A DNA stretch of 64,000 bases, taken from positions 10,673,890 to 10,737,889 of the forward strand of contig CM026390.1 in assembly GCA_014843695.1 (NCBI GenBank), in the 5' to 3' direction. Both the position numbers and the translations under genes were made by a program. Positions 1 through 14,160 of the stretch are shown here, in pieces (position 1 is the stretch's first letter; every line of letters begins with the position of its first letter). The notes below the pieces were generated by a model. The model worked only from the letters and a program-made list of their open reading frames with translations, was not told where the DNA came from and did no database searches. Origin of the DNA: Archivesica marissinica. Taxonomy: Eukaryota > Mollusca > Bivalvia > Venerida > Vesicomyidae.

Positions 1-3000
1 ACAGGTATATACAATTTTGCACAGAGAGAACCACGTGCAGTTGTATATTACACAAGACAATTATATACAAGTTGCACAGAGAGAACCACGTGCAGTTGTA
101 TATTACAGGAGACAATTATATACAAGTTGCACAGAGAGAACCACGTGCAGTTGTATATTACACGAGACAAGTATATACAATTTGCACAGAGTGAACCAGG
201 TGCAGTTGTATATTACACGAGACAAGTATATACAAGTTGCACAGAGAGAACCACGTGCAGCTGTATATTACACGAGACAATTATATACAAGTTGCACAGA
301 GAAAACCATGTGCAGTTGTATATTACACGAGTCAATTATATATACAAGTTGCACAGAGAGAGCCACGTGCAGTTATATATTACACGAGACAATTATAAAC
401 AAGTTACACAGAGAGAACAGCGTGCAGTTGTATATTACACGGGACAATTATATACAAGTTGCACAGAGAGAACCACGTGCAGTTGTATATTACAGGAGAC
501 AATTATATACAAGATACACAGAGAGAACAGCGTGCAGTTGTATATTACACGGGACAATTATATACAAGTTGCACAGAGAGAACCACGTGCAGTTGTATAT
601 TACACGAGTCAAATATATATACAAGTTGCACAGAGAGAACCACGTGCAGTTATATATTACACGAGACAATTATATTACAAGTTGCACAGAGAGAACCACG
701 TGCAGTTGTATATTACACGAGACAATTGCATATACAAGTTGCACAGAGAGAACCACGTGCATTTGTATATTACACGAGACATTTATATACAGTTGCACAG
801 AGAGATCCACGTGCAGTTGTATATTACACAAGACAAATATATACACAAGTTGCACAGAGAGAGCCACGTGCAGTTGTATATTACACGAGACAATTATATA
901 CAAGTTGCACATAGAGAACCACGTGCAGTTGTATATTACACGATACAATTATATATACAAGTTGCACAGAGAGAACCACGTGCAGTTGTATGTTACACGA
1001 GACAATTATATACAAGTTGCACATAGAGAACCACGTGCAGTTGTATATTACATGAGCCAATTATATATACAAGTTGCACAGTGAGAACCACGTGCAGTTG
1101 TATGTTACACGAGACAATTATATATACAAGTTGCACAGAGAGAACCACGTGCAGTTGTATGTTACACGAGACAATTATATATACAAGTTGCACATAGAGA
1201 ACCACGTGCAGTTGTATATTGCACGAGACAATTATATACAAGTTGCACAGAGAGAACCACGTGCAGTTGTATATTACACGAGTCAAATATATATACAAGT
1301 TGAACAGAGAGAACCACGTGCAGTTATATATTACACGAGACAATTATATTACAAGTTGCACAGAGAGAACCACGTGCAGTTGTATATTACACGAGACAAT
1401 TATATATACAAGTTGCACATAGAGAACCACGTGCAGTTGTATATTACACGAGACAATTATATATACAAGTTGCACAGAGAGAACCACATGCATGTGTGTA
1501 TTAAACGAGACAATTATATACAGTTGCACAGAGAGAACCACGTGCAGTTGTATATTACACGAGACAAGTATATACAAGTTGCACAGAGAGAACCACGTGC
1601 AGTTGTATATATAATTGTCTCGTGTATATGCAAGTTGCACAGAAAGAACCACGTGCAGTTGTATATTACACGACACAATTATATACAAGTTGCACAGAGA
1701 GAACCACGTCCAATTGTATATTACACGAGACAATTATATACAAGTTACACAGAGAGAACCACGTGCATTTGTATATTACATGAGACAAGAATATACAAGT
1801 TGCACAGAGAGGACCACATGCAGTTGTATATTACGCGAGACAATTATATACTAGTTGCACAGAGAGAACCACGTGCAGTTGTATATTACACGAGACAACT
1901 ATATACAAGTTGCACAGAGAGAACCACGTGCAGTTGTATATTACACGAGACAGGTATATACAATTTGCACAGAGAGAACCACGTGCAGTTGTATATTACA
2001 CAAGACAATTATATACAAGTTGCACAGAGAGAACCACGTGCAGTTGTATATTACACGAGACAATTATATACAAGTTGCACAGAGAGAACCACGTGCAGTT
2101 GTATATTACACGAGACAAGTATATACAATTTGCACAGAGTGAACCACGTGCAGTTGTATATTACACGAGACAAGTAAATACAAGTTGCACAGAGATAACC
2201 ACGTGCAGCTGTATATTACACGAGTCAATTATATATACAAGTTGCACAGAGAGAGCCACGTGCAGTTATATATTACACGAGACAATTATATACAAGTTAC
2301 ACAGAGAGAACAGCGTGCAGTTGTATATTACAGGAGACAATTATATACAAGTTACACAGTGAGAACAGCGTGCAGTTGTATATTACACGGGACAATTATA
2401 TACAAGTTGCACAGAGAGAACCACGTGCAGTTGTATATTACACGAGTCAAATATATATACAAGTTGCACAGAGAGAACCACGTGCAGTTATATATTACAC
2501 GAGACAATTATATTACAAGTTGCACAGAGAGAACCACGTGCAGTTGTATATTACACGAGACAATTGCATATACAAGTTGCACAGAGAGAACCACGTGCAG
2601 TTGTATATTACACGAGACAATTATATACAGTTGCACAGAGAAATCCACGTGCAGTTGTATATTACACAAGACAAATATATACACAAGTTGCACAGAGAGA
2701 GCCACGTGCAATTGTATATTACACGAGACAATTATATACAAGTTGCACATAGAGAACCACGTGCAGTTGTATATTACACGAGACAGGTATATACAATTTG
2801 CACAGAGAGAACCACGTGCAGTTGTATATTACACAAGACAATTATATACAAGTTGCACAGAGAGAACCACGTGCAGTTGTATATTACACGAGACAATTAT
2901 ATACAAGTTGCACAGAGAGAACCACGTGCAGTTGTATATTACACGAGACAAGTATATACAATTTGCACAGAGTGAACCAGGTGCAGTTGTATATTACACG

Positions 3001-6000
3001 AGACAAGTATATACAAGTTGCACAGAGAGAACCACGTGCAGCTGTATATTACACGAGACAATTATATACAAGTTGCACAGAGAAAACCATGTGCAGTTGT
3101 ATATTACACGAGTCAATTATATATATAAGTTGCACAGAGAGAGCCACGTGCAGTTATATATTACACGAGACAATTATATACAAGTTGCACAGAGAGAACA
3201 GCGTGCAGTTGTATATTACACGGGACAATTATATACAAGTTGCACAGAGAGAACCACGTGCAGTTGTATATTACACGAGACAATTATATACAAGTTGCAC
3301 AGAGAGAACCACGTGCAGTTGTATATTACACGAGTCAAATATATATACAAGTTGCACAGAGAGAACCACGTGCAGTTATATATTACACGAGACAATTATA
3401 TTACAAGTTGCCCAGAGAGAACCACTTGCAGTTGTATATTACACGAGACAATTGCATATACAAGTTGCACAGAGAGAACCACGTGCATTTGTATATTACA
3501 CGAGACATTTATATACAGTTGCACAGAGAGATCCACGTGCAGTTGTATATTACACAAGACAAATATATGCACAAGTTGCACAGAGAGAGCCACGTGCAGT
3601 TGTATATTACACGATACAATTATATATACAAGTTGCACAGTGAGAACCACGTGCAGTTGTATGTTACACGAGACAATTATATATACAAGTTGCATAGAGA
3701 GAACCACGTTCAGTTGTATGTTACACGAGACAATTATATATACAAGTTGCACATAGAGAACCACGTGCAGTTATATATTACACGAGACAATTATATTACA
3801 AGTTGCACAGAGAGAACCACGTGCAGTTGTATATTACACGAGACAATTATATATACAAGTTGCACAGAGAGAACCACGTGCAGTTGTATATTACACGAGA
3901 CAATTATATATACAAGTTGCACAGAGAGAACCACGTGCAGTTGTATATATAATTGTCTCGTGTATATGCAATTTGCACAGAAAGAACCACGTGCAGTTGT
4001 ATATTACACGAGACAATTATATACAAGTTGCACAGAGAGAACCACGTGCAGTTGTATATTACACGAGACAATTATATACAAGTTGCACAGAGAGAACAAC
4101 GTGCAGTTGTATATTACACGAGACAATTATATACAAGTTGCACAGAGAGAACCACGTGCAGTTGTATATTACACGAGACAATTATATACAAGTTACACAG
4201 AGAGAACAGCGTGCAGTTGTATATTACACGGGACAATTATATACAAGTTGCACAGAGAGAACCACGTGCAGTTGTATATTACACGAGTCAAATATATATA
4301 CAAGTTGCACAGAGAGAACCACGTGCAGTTATATATTACACGAGACAATTATATACAAGTTGCACAGAGAGAACCACGTGCAGTTGTATATTACACGAGA
4401 CAATTGCATATACAAGTTGCACAGAGAGAACCACGTGCAGTTGTATATTACACGAGACAATTATATACAGTTGCACAGAGAGACCACGTGCAGTTGTATA
4501 TTACACAGACAAATATATAACAAGTTGCACAGAGAGAACCACGTGCAGTTGTATATTACACGAGACAATTATATACAAGTTGCACATAGAGAACCACGTG
4601 CAGTTGTATATTACACGAGACAATTATATACAAGTTGCACAGAGAGAACCACGTGCAGTTGTATATTACACGAGACAATTATATACAAGTTGCACAGAGA
4701 GAACCACGTGCAGTTGTATATTACACGAGACAATTATATACAAGTTGCACAGAGAGAACCACGTGCAGTTGTATATTACACGAGACAAGTATATACAATT
4801 TGCACAGAGTGAACCACGTGCAGTTGTATATTACACGAGACAAGTATATACAAGTTGCACAGAGAGAACCACGTGCAGTTGTATATTACACGAGACAATT
4901 ATATACAAGTTGCACAGAGAAAACCACGTGCAGTTGTATATTACACGAGTCAATTATATATACAAGTTGCACAGAGAGAGCCACGTGCAGTTATATATTA
5001 CACGAGACAATTATATACAAGTTACACAGAGAGAACAGCGTGCAGTTGTATATTACACGGGACAATTATATACAAGTTGCACAGAGAGAACCACGTGCAG
5101 TTGTATATTACAGGAGACAATTATATACAAGATACACAGAGAGAACAGCGTGCAGTTGTATATTACACGGGACAATTATATACAAGTTGCACAGAGAGAA
5201 CCACGTGCAGTTGTATATTACACGAGTCAAATATATATACAAGTTGCACAGAGAGAACCACGTGCAGTTATATATTACACGAGACAATTATATTACAAGT
5301 TGCACAGAGAGAACCACGTGCAGTTGTATATTACACGAGACAATTGCATATACAAGTTGCACAGAGAGAACCACGTGCATTTGTATATTACACGAGACAT
5401 TTATATACAGTTGCACAGAGAGATCCACGTGCAGTTGTATATTACACAAGACAAATATATACACAAGTTGCACAGAGAGAGCCACGTGCAGTTGTATATT
5501 ACACGAGACAATTATATACAAGTTGCACATAGAGAACCACGTGCAGTTGTATATTACACGAGACAATTATATATACAAGTTGCACAGAGAGAACCACGTG
5601 CAGTTGTATATTACACGAGACAATTATATTACAAGTTGCACAGAGAGAACCACGTGCAGTTGTATATTACACGAGACAATAATATACAAGTTGCACAGAG
5701 AGAACCACATGCAGTTGTATATTACACGAGACAATTATATACAAGTTGCACAGAGAGAACCACGTGCAGTTGTATATTACACGAGACAATTATATACAAG
5801 TTGCACAGAGAGAACCACGTGCAGTTGTATATTACACGAGACAATTATATACAATTTGCACAGAGAGAACCACGTGCAGTTGTATATTACACAAGACAAT
5901 TATATACAAGTTGCACAGAGAGAACCACGTGCAGTTGTATATTACACGAGACAATTATATACAAGTTGCACAGAGAGAACCACGTGCAGTTGTATATTAC

Positions 6001-9000
6001 ACGAGACAAGTATATACAATTTGCACAGAGTGAACCACGTGCAGTTGTATATTACACGAGACAAGTATATACAAGTTGCACAGAGAGAACCACGTGCAGC
6101 TGTATATTACACGAGTCAATTATATATACAAGTTGCACAGAGAGAGCCACGTGCAGTTATATATTACACGAGACAATTATATACAAGTTACACAGAGAGA
6201 ACAGCGTGCAGTTGTATATTACACGGTACAATTATATACAAGTTGCACAGAGAGAACCACGTGCAGTTGTATATTACAGGAGACAATTATATACAAATTA
6301 CACAGAGAGAACAGTGTGCAGTTGTATATTACACGGGACAATTATATACAAGTTGCACAGAGAGAACCACGTGCAGTTGTATATTACACGAGTCAAATAT
6401 ATATACAAGTTGCACAGAGAGAACCACGTGCAGTTATATATTACACGAGACAATTATATTACAAGTTGCACAGAGAGAACCACGTTCAGTTGTATATTAC
6501 ACGAGACAATTATATACAAGTTACACAGAGAGAACCACGTGCAGTTGTATATTACATGAGATAAGAATATACAAGTAGCACAGAGAGGACAACATGCAGT
6601 TGTATATTATACGAGACAATTATATACAAGTAGCACAGAGAGAACCACGTGCAGTTGTATATTACACGAGACAATTATATATACAAGTTGCACAGAGAGA
6701 ACCATGTGTAGTTGTATATTACACGAGACAATTATATACAAGTTGCACAGAGAGAACCACGTGCAGTTGTGTATTACACGAGACAATTATATATATAAGT
6801 TGCACAGAGAGAACCACGTGCAGTTGTATACTACACCAGACAATTATATATACAAGATGCACATAGAGAACAACGTGCAATTGTATACTACACGAGACAA
6901 TTATATATACAAGTTGCACATAGAGAACCACGTGCAGTTGTATATTGCACGAGACAATTATATACAAGTTGCACAGAGAGAACCACGTGCAGTTGTATAT
7001 TACACGAGTCAAATATGTATACAAGTTGCACAGAGAAAACCACGTGCAGTTATATATTACACGAGACAATTATATTACAAGTAGCACAGAGAGAACCACG
7101 TGCAGTTGTATATTACACGAGACAATTATATACAAGTTGCACAGAGAGAACCACGTGCAGTTGTATATTACACGAGACAATTATATACAAGTTACACAGA
7201 GAGAACCACGTGCAGTTGTATATTACATGAGACAAGAATATACAGGTTGCACAGAGAGGACCACATGCAGTTGTATATTACACGAGACGGTTATATATAC
7301 AAGTTGCACAGAGAGAACCACGTGCAGTTGTATATTACACGAGACAAGTATATACAAGTTGCACATAGAGAACCACGTGCAGTTGTATATTACACGAGAC
7401 AATTATATGCAAGTTGCAGAGAGAGAACCACGTGTAGTTGTATATTACACGAGACAATTATATACAAGTTGCACAGAGAGAACCACGTGCAGTTGTATAT
7501 TACACGAGACAATTATATATACAAGTTGCACAGAGAGAACCATGTGCAGTTATATATTACACAAGACAATTATATATACAAGTTGCACATAGAGAACCAC
7601 AGGCAGTTGTATATTACACGAGACAAGAATATATACAAGTTGCACAGAGAGAACCAAGTGCAGTTGTATATTACAGGGGAAAATTATATACAAGTTGCAC
7701 AGAGAACTACGTGCAGTTGTATATTACACGAGACAAGAATATATACAAGTTGCACAGAGAGAATCACGTGCAGTTGTATATTACACGGGCAAATTATATA
7801 CAAGTTGCACAGAGAACTACGTGCAGTTGTATATTACACGGGACAATTATATATACAAGTTGCACAGAGAAAACCACGTGCAGATATATATTAAAAGAGA
7901 CAATTATATACAAGTTGCACATAGAGAACCATGTGCAGTTGTATATTACACGAGACAATTATATATACAAGATGCACAGATAACCAAGTGCAGTTGTATA
8001 TTAAACAGGAACATTATATACAAGTTGCACAGAGAGAACCACGTGCAGTTGTATATTACACGGGACAATTATATATACAAGTTGCACAGAGAAAACCACG
8101 TGCAGATATATATTACAAGAGACAATTATATACAAGTTGCACATAGAGAACCACGTGCAGTTGTATATTACACGAGACAATTATATATTCAAGTTGCACA
8201 GAGAGACCCACGTGCAGTTGTATATTACACGAGACAATTATATATACAAGATGCACAGATAACCAAGTGCAGTTGTATATTAAACAGGAACATTATATAC
8301 AAGTTGCACAGAGAGAACCACGTGCAGTTGTATATTACACGGGACAATTATATATACAAGTTGCACAGAGAAAACCACGTGCAGATATATATTACAAGAG
8401 ACAATTATATACAAGTTGCACATAGAGAACCACGTGCAGTTGTATATTACACGAGACAATTATATATTCAAGTTGCACAGAGAGACCCACGTGCAGTTGT
8501 ATATTACACGAGACAATTATATATACAAGTTGCACAGAGAGAACCACGTGCAGTTGTATATTACACGAGACAATTATATACAAGTTGCACAGAGAGAACC
8601 ACGTGCAGTTGTATATTACACGAGACAAGTATATACAAGTTGCACAGAGAGAACCACGTGCAGTTGTATATATGATTGTCTCGTGTATATGCAAGTTGGC
8701 ACGTGCTTATATACAAGTTGCACAGAGAGAACCACGTGCAGTTGTATATTACACGAGACAATTATATACAAGTTGCACAGAGAGAACCACGTGCAGTTGT
8801 ATATTACACGAGACAATTATATACAAGTTGCACAGAGAGAACCACGTGCAGTTGTATATTACACGAGACTTATATATACAAGTTGCACAGAGAGAACCAC
8901 GTGCAGTTGTATATTACACGAGACAATTATATACAAGTTGCACAAGAGAACCACGTGCAGTTGTATATTACACGAGACAATTATATACAAGTTGCACAGA

Positions 9001-11604
9001 GAGAACCACGTGTAGTTGTATATTACACGAGACAATTATATACAAGTTGCACAGAGAGAACCACGTGCAGTTGTATATTACACGAGACAATTATATATAC
9101 AAGTTGCACAGAGAGAACCACGTGCAGTTGTATATTACACAAGACAATTATATATACAAGTTGCACATAGAGAACCACGTGCAGTTGTATATTACACGAG
9201 ACAATTATATATACAAGTTGCACAGAGAGAACCACGTGCAGTTGTATATTACACGAGACAATTATATACAAGTTGCACAGAGAACCACGTGCAGTTGTAT
9301 ATTACACGAGACAATTATATACAAGTTGCACAGAGAGAACCACGTGCAGTTGTATATTACACGAGCAAATTATATACAAGTTGCACAGAGAACCACGTGC
9401 AGTTGTATATTACACGAGACAATTATATATACAAGTTGCACAGAGAGAACCACGTGCAGTTGTATATTAAACGAGACAATTATATACAAGTTGCACAGAG
9501 AGAACCACGTGCAGTTGTATATTACACGAGACAATTATATACAAGTTGCACAGAAACCAGTGCAGTTGTATATTACGAAATATATACAAGTTGCACAGAG
9601 AGAACCACGTGCAGTTGTATATTACACGAGACAATTATATATACAAGTTGCACAGAGAGAACCACGTGCAGTTGTATATTACACGAGACAATTATATACA
9701 AGTTGCACAGAGAGAACCACGTGCAGTTGTATATTACACGAGACAATTATATACAAGTTGCACAGAGAGAACCACGTGCAGTTGTATATTACACGAGACA
9801 ATTATATACAAGCAAGTTGCACAGAGAGAACCACGTGCAGTTGTATATTACACGAGACAATTATATATACAAGTTGCACAGAGAAACCACGTGCAGTTAT
9901 ATTACAGAGACAATTATATACAAGTTGCACAAGAGAACCACGTGCAGTTGTATATTACACGAGACAATTATATACAAGTTGCAGAGAGAGAACCACGTGC
10001 AGTTGTATATTACACGAGACAATTATATATACAAGTTGCACAGAGAGAACCACGTGCAGTTATATATTACACGAGACAATTATATAGTTAAGACAATTAT
10101 ATATACAAGTTGCACATAGAGAACCAAGTGCAGCTGTATATTACAGGAGACAAGAATATATACAAATTGCACAGAGAGAACCACGTGCAGTTGTATATTA
10201 CACGGGAAAATTATATACAAGTTGCACAGAGAACTACGTGCAGTTGTATATTACACGGGACAATTATATATACAAGTTGCACAGAGAAAACCACGTCCAG
10301 ATATATATTACAAGAGACAGTTATATACAAGTTGCACATAGAGAACCACGTGCAGTTGTATATTACAGGAGACAATTATATATACAAGTTGCACAGAGAG
10401 AACCACGTGCAGTTGTATATTACATGAGATAAGAATATACAAGTTGCACAGAGAGAACCACGTGCAGTTGTATGTTACACGAGACAATTATATACAAGTT
10501 ACACAGAGAGACCCACGTGCAGTTGTATATATCATTGTCTCGTGTATATGCAAGTTGCACAGAGAGAACCACGTGCAGTTGTATATTACACGACACAATT
10601 ATATACAAGTTGCACAGAGAGAACCACGTTCAGTTGTATATTACACGAGACAATTATATACAAGTTACACAGAGAGAACCACGTGCAGTTGTATATTACA
10701 TGAGATAAGAATATACAAGTTGCACAGAGAGGACAACATGCAGTTGTATATTATACCAGACAATTATATACAAGTAGCACAGAGAGAACCACGTGCAGTT
10801 GTATATTACACGCGACAATTATATATACAAGTTGCACAGAGAGAACCATGTATAGTTGTATATTACACGAGACAATTATATACAAGTTGCACAGAGAGAA
10901 CCACATGCAGTTGTTTACTACACGAGACAATTATATATATAAGTTGCACAGGGAGAACCACGTGCAGTTGTATACTACACGAGACAATTATATATACAAG
11001 TTGCACATAGAGAACCACGTGCAGTTGTATACTACACGAGACAATTATATATACAAGTTGCACATAGAGAACCACGTGCAGTTGTATATTGCACGAGACA
11101 ATTATATACAAGTTGCACAGAGAGAACCACGTGCAGTTGTATATTACACGAGTCAAATATATATACAAGTTGCACAGAGAGAACCACGTGCAGTTATATA
11201 TTACACTAGACAATTATATTACAAGTAGCACAGAGAGAACCACGTGCAGTTGTATATTACACGAGACAATTGCATATACAAGTTGCACAGAGAGAACCAC
11301 GTGCAGTTGTATGTATATTACACGAGACAATTATATATACATGTTGCACAGAGAGAATCACGTGCAGTTGTATATTACACGATACAATTATATACAAGTT
11401 GCACAGAGAGAACCACGTGCAGTTGTGTATTACACGAGACAATTATATATACAAGTTGCACAGAGAGAACCACGTGCAGTTGTATACTACACGAGACAAT
11501 TATATATACAAGTTGCACATAGAGAACCACGTGCAGTTGTATATTACACGAGACAATTATATATTAAGTTGCACATAGAGAACCACGTGCAGTTGTATAT
11601 TACA
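1..11604. repeat. 55-bp minisatellite array (about 210 units)
   Basis: The whole stretch is head-to-tail copies of a 55-bp unit built around GAGAACCACGTGCAGTTG and TTACACGAGACAATTATA, with 57-bp variants carrying an extra AT. It enters the window already repeating and runs into the gap, so neither end is seen. Every typical unit holds the palindrome CACGTG. Groups of distinctive variants recur as blocks, for example units with AGAGTGAACC near 190, 2135, 2970, 4807 and 6028, and a 279-bp block repeated near 7981 and 8260. Four units contain a small internal inversion. All three forward frames stay open for hundreds of codons because the unit lacks stops. I read this as a by-product of the repeat and not as coding. 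Confidence 0.97.
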
Positions 11605-12604
11605 NNNNNNNNNNNNNNNNNNNNNNNNNNNNNNNNNNNNNNNNNNNNNNNNNNNNNNNNNNNNNNNNNNNNNNNNNNNNNNNNNNNNNNNNNNNNNNNN
11701 NNNNNNNNNNNNNNNNNNNNNNNNNNNNNNNNNNNNNNNNNNNNNNNNNNNNNNNNNNNNNNNNNNNNNNNNNNNNNNNNNNNNNNNNNNNNNNNNNNNN
11801 NNNNNNNNNNNNNNNNNNNNNNNNNNNNNNNNNNNNNNNNNNNNNNNNNNNNNNNNNNNNNNNNNNNNNNNNNNNNNNNNNNNNNNNNNNNNNNNNNNNN
11901 NNNNNNNNNNNNNNNNNNNNNNNNNNNNNNNNNNNNNNNNNNNNNNNNNNNNNNNNNNNNNNNNNNNNNNNNNNNNNNNNNNNNNNNNNNNNNNNNNNNN
12001 NNNNNNNNNNNNNNNNNNNNNNNNNNNNNNNNNNNNNNNNNNNNNNNNNNNNNNNNNNNNNNNNNNNNNNNNNNNNNNNNNNNNNNNNNNNNNNNNNNNN
12101 NNNNNNNNNNNNNNNNNNNNNNNNNNNNNNNNNNNNNNNNNNNNNNNNNNNNNNNNNNNNNNNNNNNNNNNNNNNNNNNNNNNNNNNNNNNNNNNNNNNN
12201 NNNNNNNNNNNNNNNNNNNNNNNNNNNNNNNNNNNNNNNNNNNNNNNNNNNNNNNNNNNNNNNNNNNNNNNNNNNNNNNNNNNNNNNNNNNNNNNNNNNN
12301 NNNNNNNNNNNNNNNNNNNNNNNNNNNNNNNNNNNNNNNNNNNNNNNNNNNNNNNNNNNNNNNNNNNNNNNNNNNNNNNNNNNNNNNNNNNNNNNNNNNN
12401 NNNNNNNNNNNNNNNNNNNNNNNNNNNNNNNNNNNNNNNNNNNNNNNNNNNNNNNNNNNNNNNNNNNNNNNNNNNNNNNNNNNNNNNNNNNNNNNNNNNN
12501 NNNNNNNNNNNNNNNNNNNNNNNNNNNNNNNNNNNNNNNNNNNNNNNNNNNNNNNNNNNNNNNNNNNNNNNNNNNNNNNNNNNNNNNNNNNNNNNNNNNN
12601 NNNN
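11605..12604. other. Assembly gap (1,000 N)
   Basis: Exactly 1,000 N, the usual placeholder for an unknown scaffold gap. The left flank is the 55-bp array and the right flank is the middle of LINE-A ORF2, so both the end of the array and the reverse-transcriptase part of LINE-A are hidden here. Confidence 0.99.
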
Positions 12605-14160
12605 TTGTTTTTTAATGTTTTCATTGCATTTAGAATTTCATTTTCTGTAATGGGTAAATTTATATCCTCATTTGTATCATTTGGGGAGTCAACATCTATA
12701 TCTTCATCACTCTCAAATGTGTTTCCATTCACATTTTTAAAAAAGTTGTACAGTTTATCTAGGGAAGTAGTTTCAGGCCTTTTCTTATCAACTGAATTAA
12801 TTATCTTCCAAAACTCTCTACTGTTTTTATATTTACAATCTCTCAGTGATTTTATTTTGTTTGTAAAGACTTACACTTTTTGAGATTGTTGTTTTGTATT
12901 CTTTACTGACTTGTTTCAGCACATTTTTTGTTTCCTCAGTTTTATATCTATTATATATTGTTCTTGCATTATGGTATTTATTTCTCATGTTTCTACAATT
13001 TGCATTAAACCATTTTTTCTTTTACTGTTTGATACACTATTTGGTGTCTTATACCCAAAAGTTTCTTTACAACAATTTTTAAATACAAGGTTTATATCAT
13101 TTACAATTGTATCAACATCAAGCTGTGTGGGTTCATCAGTTTCACATACTGTACATAATCTATTGTAAATACGATCAACATCTCTCATATTAATATTTTC
13201 AAAGAATATATCATTTGCACCCTCTTTCCATGTATTTAATACAGGTTCACTATACTCTAAATTTAATTGTTCAGTTTCAATCACATGTTGCAAATTCAGG
13301 CATAATGACACAGGACTGTGTACATCAGAATATAATGAACAAAAATCATGAACAAACAATGATTTCAATAATTCAAAGCATTCCACATTTGTTATAAAGT
13401 AATCTACAACACTCTTTCCTTTGCATGTTGTTTTACACATTTCATAGTCAGGATTTAGCCTGCCATTTAGAATTGATAGGTCATTGCTTTTACAGAATTC
13501 CAACAGTTGTGTACCATATTCATTTCTTACACTATCAATATTATGTCTAACAAGAGGAACATTGTATTGTTCAAATTTCTCAAACATTGCTTTGTTTTCT
13601 TCTACAACTTCATTATTGCCATATAAGTCATAAAGAAAATTGTCTATCTCAGTATAGTCTTTTCCATCACTAACTCTGGCGTTAAAGTCTCCAAACAACA
13701 ACAATTTGTTACCATTATATTTGTCTATTTCTAACTGTAATTCTAAATAAGGATCATCATGTGCATATCTTGTTCTTATAGGTGGATTATATATAATGCC
13801 ACAAATTATTTCTATAATATTTTGTACATTTTCATTTTTAAATCTGAACAAAAGTATCAATTTACTGTCACTCTCTAGGATCTCTATTTGATTTGATAGC
13901 ACATTTTTAACAAGTAATGCAATTCCTCCTGATCTATACCTAGCAATTGACTTTCTGTTTGAAGTGAATACTTTGTAACCATCTATGTTTATATTGTCAA
14001 TATCATCTAGCTTTGTCTCTTGTAGACCAATTATGTCATATCTATTGATAAAGTTAATAAATTCTGGACAATTTAGCTTTGATTTTAAGCCACAGACATA
14101 TATACTTAATATGTTCAGTTCATCATTTATTTGATATTCTAAATTGTTCTCTGTTACATG
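12605..14160 (-). pseudogene. LINE-A ORF2, endonuclease domain and start of the RT linker, frameshifted and cut by the gap
   Basis: Read on the minus strand, this is the N-terminal part of a non-LTR retrotransposon ORF2. The apurinic-type endonuclease motifs are visible: YVCGLKSKL and LQETKLDD at the N-terminus (about 14100-14020), LLLFGDFNARVSDG (about 13700) and VVDYFITNVE (about 13400). The domain stays open down to 12985, where an indel in an A-rich run (about 13013-13020) shifts the frame. A second piece (12732-12605) carries ITENEILNAMKTLKN, which resembles the linker just before the RT. The RT itself should lie in the gap. No ATG precedes the endonuclease: the frame continues directly from the ORF1 stop at 14161-14163. 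The element would nick target DNA and prime reverse transcription, but this copy is dead. Confidence 0.88.

Noticed and set aside
17..11600. Many long open frames (up to 868 codons) through the 55-bp array on both strands
   Set aside because: They arise because the 55-bp unit has no stop in any forward frame. All frames give the same periodic peptide and none shows codon constraint or a start context.
1..11604. CRISPR array
   Set aside because: Direct repeats have no unique spacers and the DNA is animal nuclear sequence.
11557..12732. Apparent proteins running through N runs (also at 34378-35881 and 57546-58733)
   Set aside because: The residues are unknown bases. The frames exist only because N hides stops.
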